From positions 372,001 through 436,000 of the forward strand of contig QMIT01000001.1 of assembly GCA_024434115.1 (NCBI GenBank): a stretch of 64,000 nt of DNA, in the 5' to 3' direction. The DNA comes from Chloroflexota bacterium (GTDB taxonomy: Bacteria > Chloroflexota > Anaerolineae > Aggregatilineales > J027). The position numbers were made by a program, and so were the translations under genes. Shown in pieces: positions 61,936-64,000 of the stretch (positions within the stretch are counted from its first letter, which is position 1; each line of letters begins with the position of its first letter). The notes under the pieces are model-generated. The model was not told the DNA's origin and made no database searches. It saw only the letters and a program-made list of their open reading frames with translations.

Positions 61936-64000
61936 TGTTTCAACGAGTACGCCGTTCGCCGGACACATGGGCGATTTTGGTGCTGATTGGCTTGTGGGCC
62001 ATCTTTTTTTGGCGACTGTATACCCCGAATGAAGTGGATCAGGTGTCCTTGCAAGAGGGTGATTTTTCCGGCCAATTTGTGGCGTGGACATCTTACAGCG
62101 TCGAACGATTCCGTGAAGGTGAAATCCCACTGTGGAATCCCTATATGAACGCGGGTACGCCCTTTTTAGCCGACCCACAAACAGCGGTATTGTATCCCCC
62201 GCGCTTATTAACCGTTGCCCTGCTTGCCAGCCAATCGGACGTGAGCAATGGGGAGGTGTACGCGGCCCTACAGCGCGAAATGACCCTGCAAGTGTTGTTG
62301 GGAACGCTTATGATGTACGCCTTTTTGCGCCGCCTGACCCGCGACATTGCCCAAGATGTCCCTACCCAGATTTCGGTGATTTCAAGTCTCATTGGGGCGC
62401 TGGTGTTTGGATTTGGCGGATTTATGAGCGCCTATCCTCCGCTGCAACTGCCCCTCTTGGAAAGCGCGATTTGGATACCGCTGGTGCTGCTCGGTATTCA
62501 TGAGGCTACCCGTCCGACACATGCAAGAATTGGCTGGCAGTGTTTGGTCTTAGCAGGGGTGGCGTTGGCGCTGTGTGCGTTGGCGGGGCACCCCCAAACG
62601 CTCTTATTCACGACTTATAGTGCAGTCGCTTATCTGGTGTATCGCTTATGGCGGCGGGGCACGGATTGGAAAACGATTGGTTTGGCAATTCTCGTGATGT
62701 CCCTAATCGCGGGTGGGTTGAGTGCTGCTCAATTGCTGCCGACTGCCCAATTTCAAAGCCAGACCTACCGCGAAAACTTCAGCGTAGACGACAAGGGTGG
62801 CGGGTTTTCGATGCAAGACCTAACCCAATTTGTGTTCCCCTACATGCTTGGACGCTGGACGCCGCTGTATCTTGGCTTGATCGGGCTGGTGCTGGTTGGG
62901 GTAGCGATTTGGCGGCGAGTACCGGGATATGGATTCTGGCTCGGTGTGGGCCTGTTTGGATTGACCCTCTCATTTGGGCAACGATTGGCAATATACGATT
63001 TTGTCTATGTGCTGCTGCCGGGGTTTGGCTTTTTCCGAGGTCAAGAACGGGCTGCGTTTGTCGTGGCGACGGCGGGGGCGGTGCTTGCCAGCATGGGGGC
63101 GGTACAGATCCTGACGTGGGACTATCTCAGCGACCACAAACCCCTGCGCCAACTTCGGCGGGTATTGATTGGCTTGATGGTGCTGTGTGCCCTTTTCGGC
63201 CTGATATTTTTTGTGCTGCGTCTGATTCCACCCAACGGCGAATTGTATCAAGGGGCGTTGGATTCAGCGGGATTGGCCCTGCTCATAGCGGTGTTGATGA
63301 CCCTAATTTTGCCCAGCGTCATGCAGCAGGCGACTCAACTAAAATGGCAGGTGGTGTTGGTGGCATTAGTTGTGTTTGACCTATTTAGCGCAAATATGGG
63401 GGGCGAAAATTATGAGCCTATCCCGGCTAATGACCGTTTGCCCGAACCCGCCTTTATCCAAATGATGCGCGATAACCTCTCGCTGGGCCAAAAAATTGAA
63501 GGGCTGGTCGGCATTGGCAGCAGCTACAGCACAATGTACGATTTGCCCGATATTTGGGGCAATAGTCCGCTGCAATTTGAGGCGGTGGAGTTCTATTTGC
63601 GAAACATTCCGGTGGAGCGTCGCTGGGAACTGCTATCAGTGCAGGTGTTAAATGCCGAATGGGATACCCTACCTGTGCCATACACCCGTATCGGTGAAGG
63701 GTCGGGTTTTTATGTCTATCGTTTAGATGATCCCCGCCCGTTTGCCCATATGATGTATCAAGTGCGGGTGGTATCGAATAATGGTGAGGCGCGGCAGTTA
63801 GTTGGGGATTTGAATTTCCCCGTGCGCGACGTGGCAGCATTAAAAGAAAATCCCGGCGCTTTGCCTGAAAACCCCGGCAATACGGTTGTGACATTACAAA
63901 CACTCGACCCCGAAAAAATCCGTATTCAGACACAGGGCGACACATCGGGCGTTTTGACATTGGCCCTGCCGTATGATACGGGCTGGAAGATCGAAATTGA
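61935..64000 (+). CDS. YfhO-like membrane protein (3' end outside window)
   Basis: ATG 61935 shares its A with the TAA of the preceding gene. The frame stays open to the right edge (688 codons). About twelve helices; features of the YfhO family include DFSGQFVAWTSYSVERFREGEIPLWNPYMNAG, LGFGGFMSAYPPLQLPLLESAIWIPLV, LAGHPQTLLFTTY and FRGQERAAFV. The C-terminal soluble part begins near residue 490. YfhO proteins are GT-C-like and in Gram-positives help glycosylate teichoic acids, so a related surface-glycan role is likely here. The ORF continues beyond the window. Confidence 0.85.
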   Translation, partial: MFQRVRRSPDTWAILVLIGLWAIFFWRLYTPNEVDQVSLQEGDFSGQFVAWTSYSVERFREGEIPLWNPYMNAGTPFLADPQTAVLYPPRLLTVALLASQSDVSNGEVYAALQREMTLQVLLGTLMMYAFLRRLTRDIAQDVPTQISVISSLIGALVFGFGGFMSAYPPLQLPLLESAIWIPLVLLGIHEATRPTHARIGWQCLVLAGVALALCALAGHPQTLLFTTYSAVAYLVYRLWRRGTDWKTIGLAILVMSLIAGGLSAAQLLPTAQFQSQTYRENFSVDDKGGGFSMQDLTQFVFPYMLGRWTPLYLGLIGLVLVGVAIWRRVPGYGFWLGVGLFGLTLSFGQRLAIYDFVYVLLPGFGFFRGQERAAFVVATAGAVLASMGAVQILTWDYLSDHKPLRQLRRVLIGLMVLCALFGLIFFVLRLIPPNGELYQGALDSAGLALLIAVLMTLILPSVMQQATQLKWQVVLVALVVFDLFSANMGGENYEPIPANDRLPEPAFIQMMRDNLSLGQKIEGLVGIGSSYSTMYDLPDIWGNSPLQFEAVEFYLRNIPVERRWELLSVQVLNAEWDTLPVPYTRIGEGSGFYVYRLDDPRPFAHMMYQVRVVSNNGEARQLVGDLNFPVRDVAALKENPGALPENPGNTVVTLQTLDPEKIRIQTQGDTSGVLTLALPYDTGWKIEI

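Noticed and set aside
1-64000. Insertion sequences, prophage or integrated plasmid
   Set aside because: No transposase, integrase, phage structural gene or long direct or inverted repeat was seen on reading both strands.

Overview
The window looks like chromosomal DNA of a Chloroflexota bacterium, most likely Anaerolineae-like. This is inferred from the gene mix and not from a marker gene: secreted PstS-like proteins with Thr/Pro/Glu linkers, several large membrane glycosyltransferases, LLM flavin oxidoreductases, an EtfD-type membrane Fe-S protein and CsoR/CopA copper genes. GC is roughly half by eye, with AT-rich patches at about 15.1-16.7 kb and 21.3-22.4 kb. I see no insertion sequence, integrase, prophage, CRISPR array or rRNA.

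Layout. 1-9.8 kb: the end of a membrane glycosyltransferase gene, a secreted metalloprotease, an RlmM-like RNA methyltransferase, a PadR-modA-modB molybdate operon without modC, a flavodoxin, and a GntR regulator with a SHMT-like PLP enzyme. 10.0-11.5 kb: glnA with a strong terminator. 11.5-12.65 kb: the most unusual part of the window. A tRNA gene with anticodon CUA, which would read the UAG stop codon, is followed by a leader ORF with UAG as codon 3, an unrecognised 140-aa gene whose ribosome site is sequestered by a hairpin overlapping that leader, and a peptidyl-tRNA hydrolase 2-like gene with in-frame UAG as codon 5. Read together, this looks like a self-regulated amber-suppression cassette, and I know of no described equivalent.

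12.8-22.3 kb: an EamA transporter, two LLM oxidoreductases, a U32/RlhA-like protein and a creatininase-family enzyme, interrupted by two AT-rich, probably acquired genes (an OLD-like ATPase and a HEPN-like protein). 22.7-28.6 kb: a tight four-gene operon (coiled-coil protein, two BrxC/BrxD-like ATPases, an Lhr-like helicase) resembling part of BREX type 2 without its methyltransferase and PglZ. 28.6-33.0 kb: copper homeostasis (csoR-copZ-copA, and divergently a membrane protein with a cupredoxin domain plus a second HMA chaperone). 33-37.6 kb: tRNA-Lys, a lipoprotein, an M50 protease, a lytic transglycosylase, a beta-propeller protein and tRNA-Ser.

37.7-47.5 kb: a leftward run of small enzymes, an EtfD-like Fe-S reductase, and a TIR / YcxB-like / NB-ARC-TPR group that may be immune or signalling genes. 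47.7-52.8 kb: a response regulator, two PstS-like secreted proteins and a secreted two-repeat protein. 52.9-64 kb: cell-surface glycan genes (GT2, GT4, three very large membrane glycosyltransferases that share a C-terminal beta module, and a YfhO-like protein running off the right edge).

All function calls come from reading translated motifs; no database search was possible.
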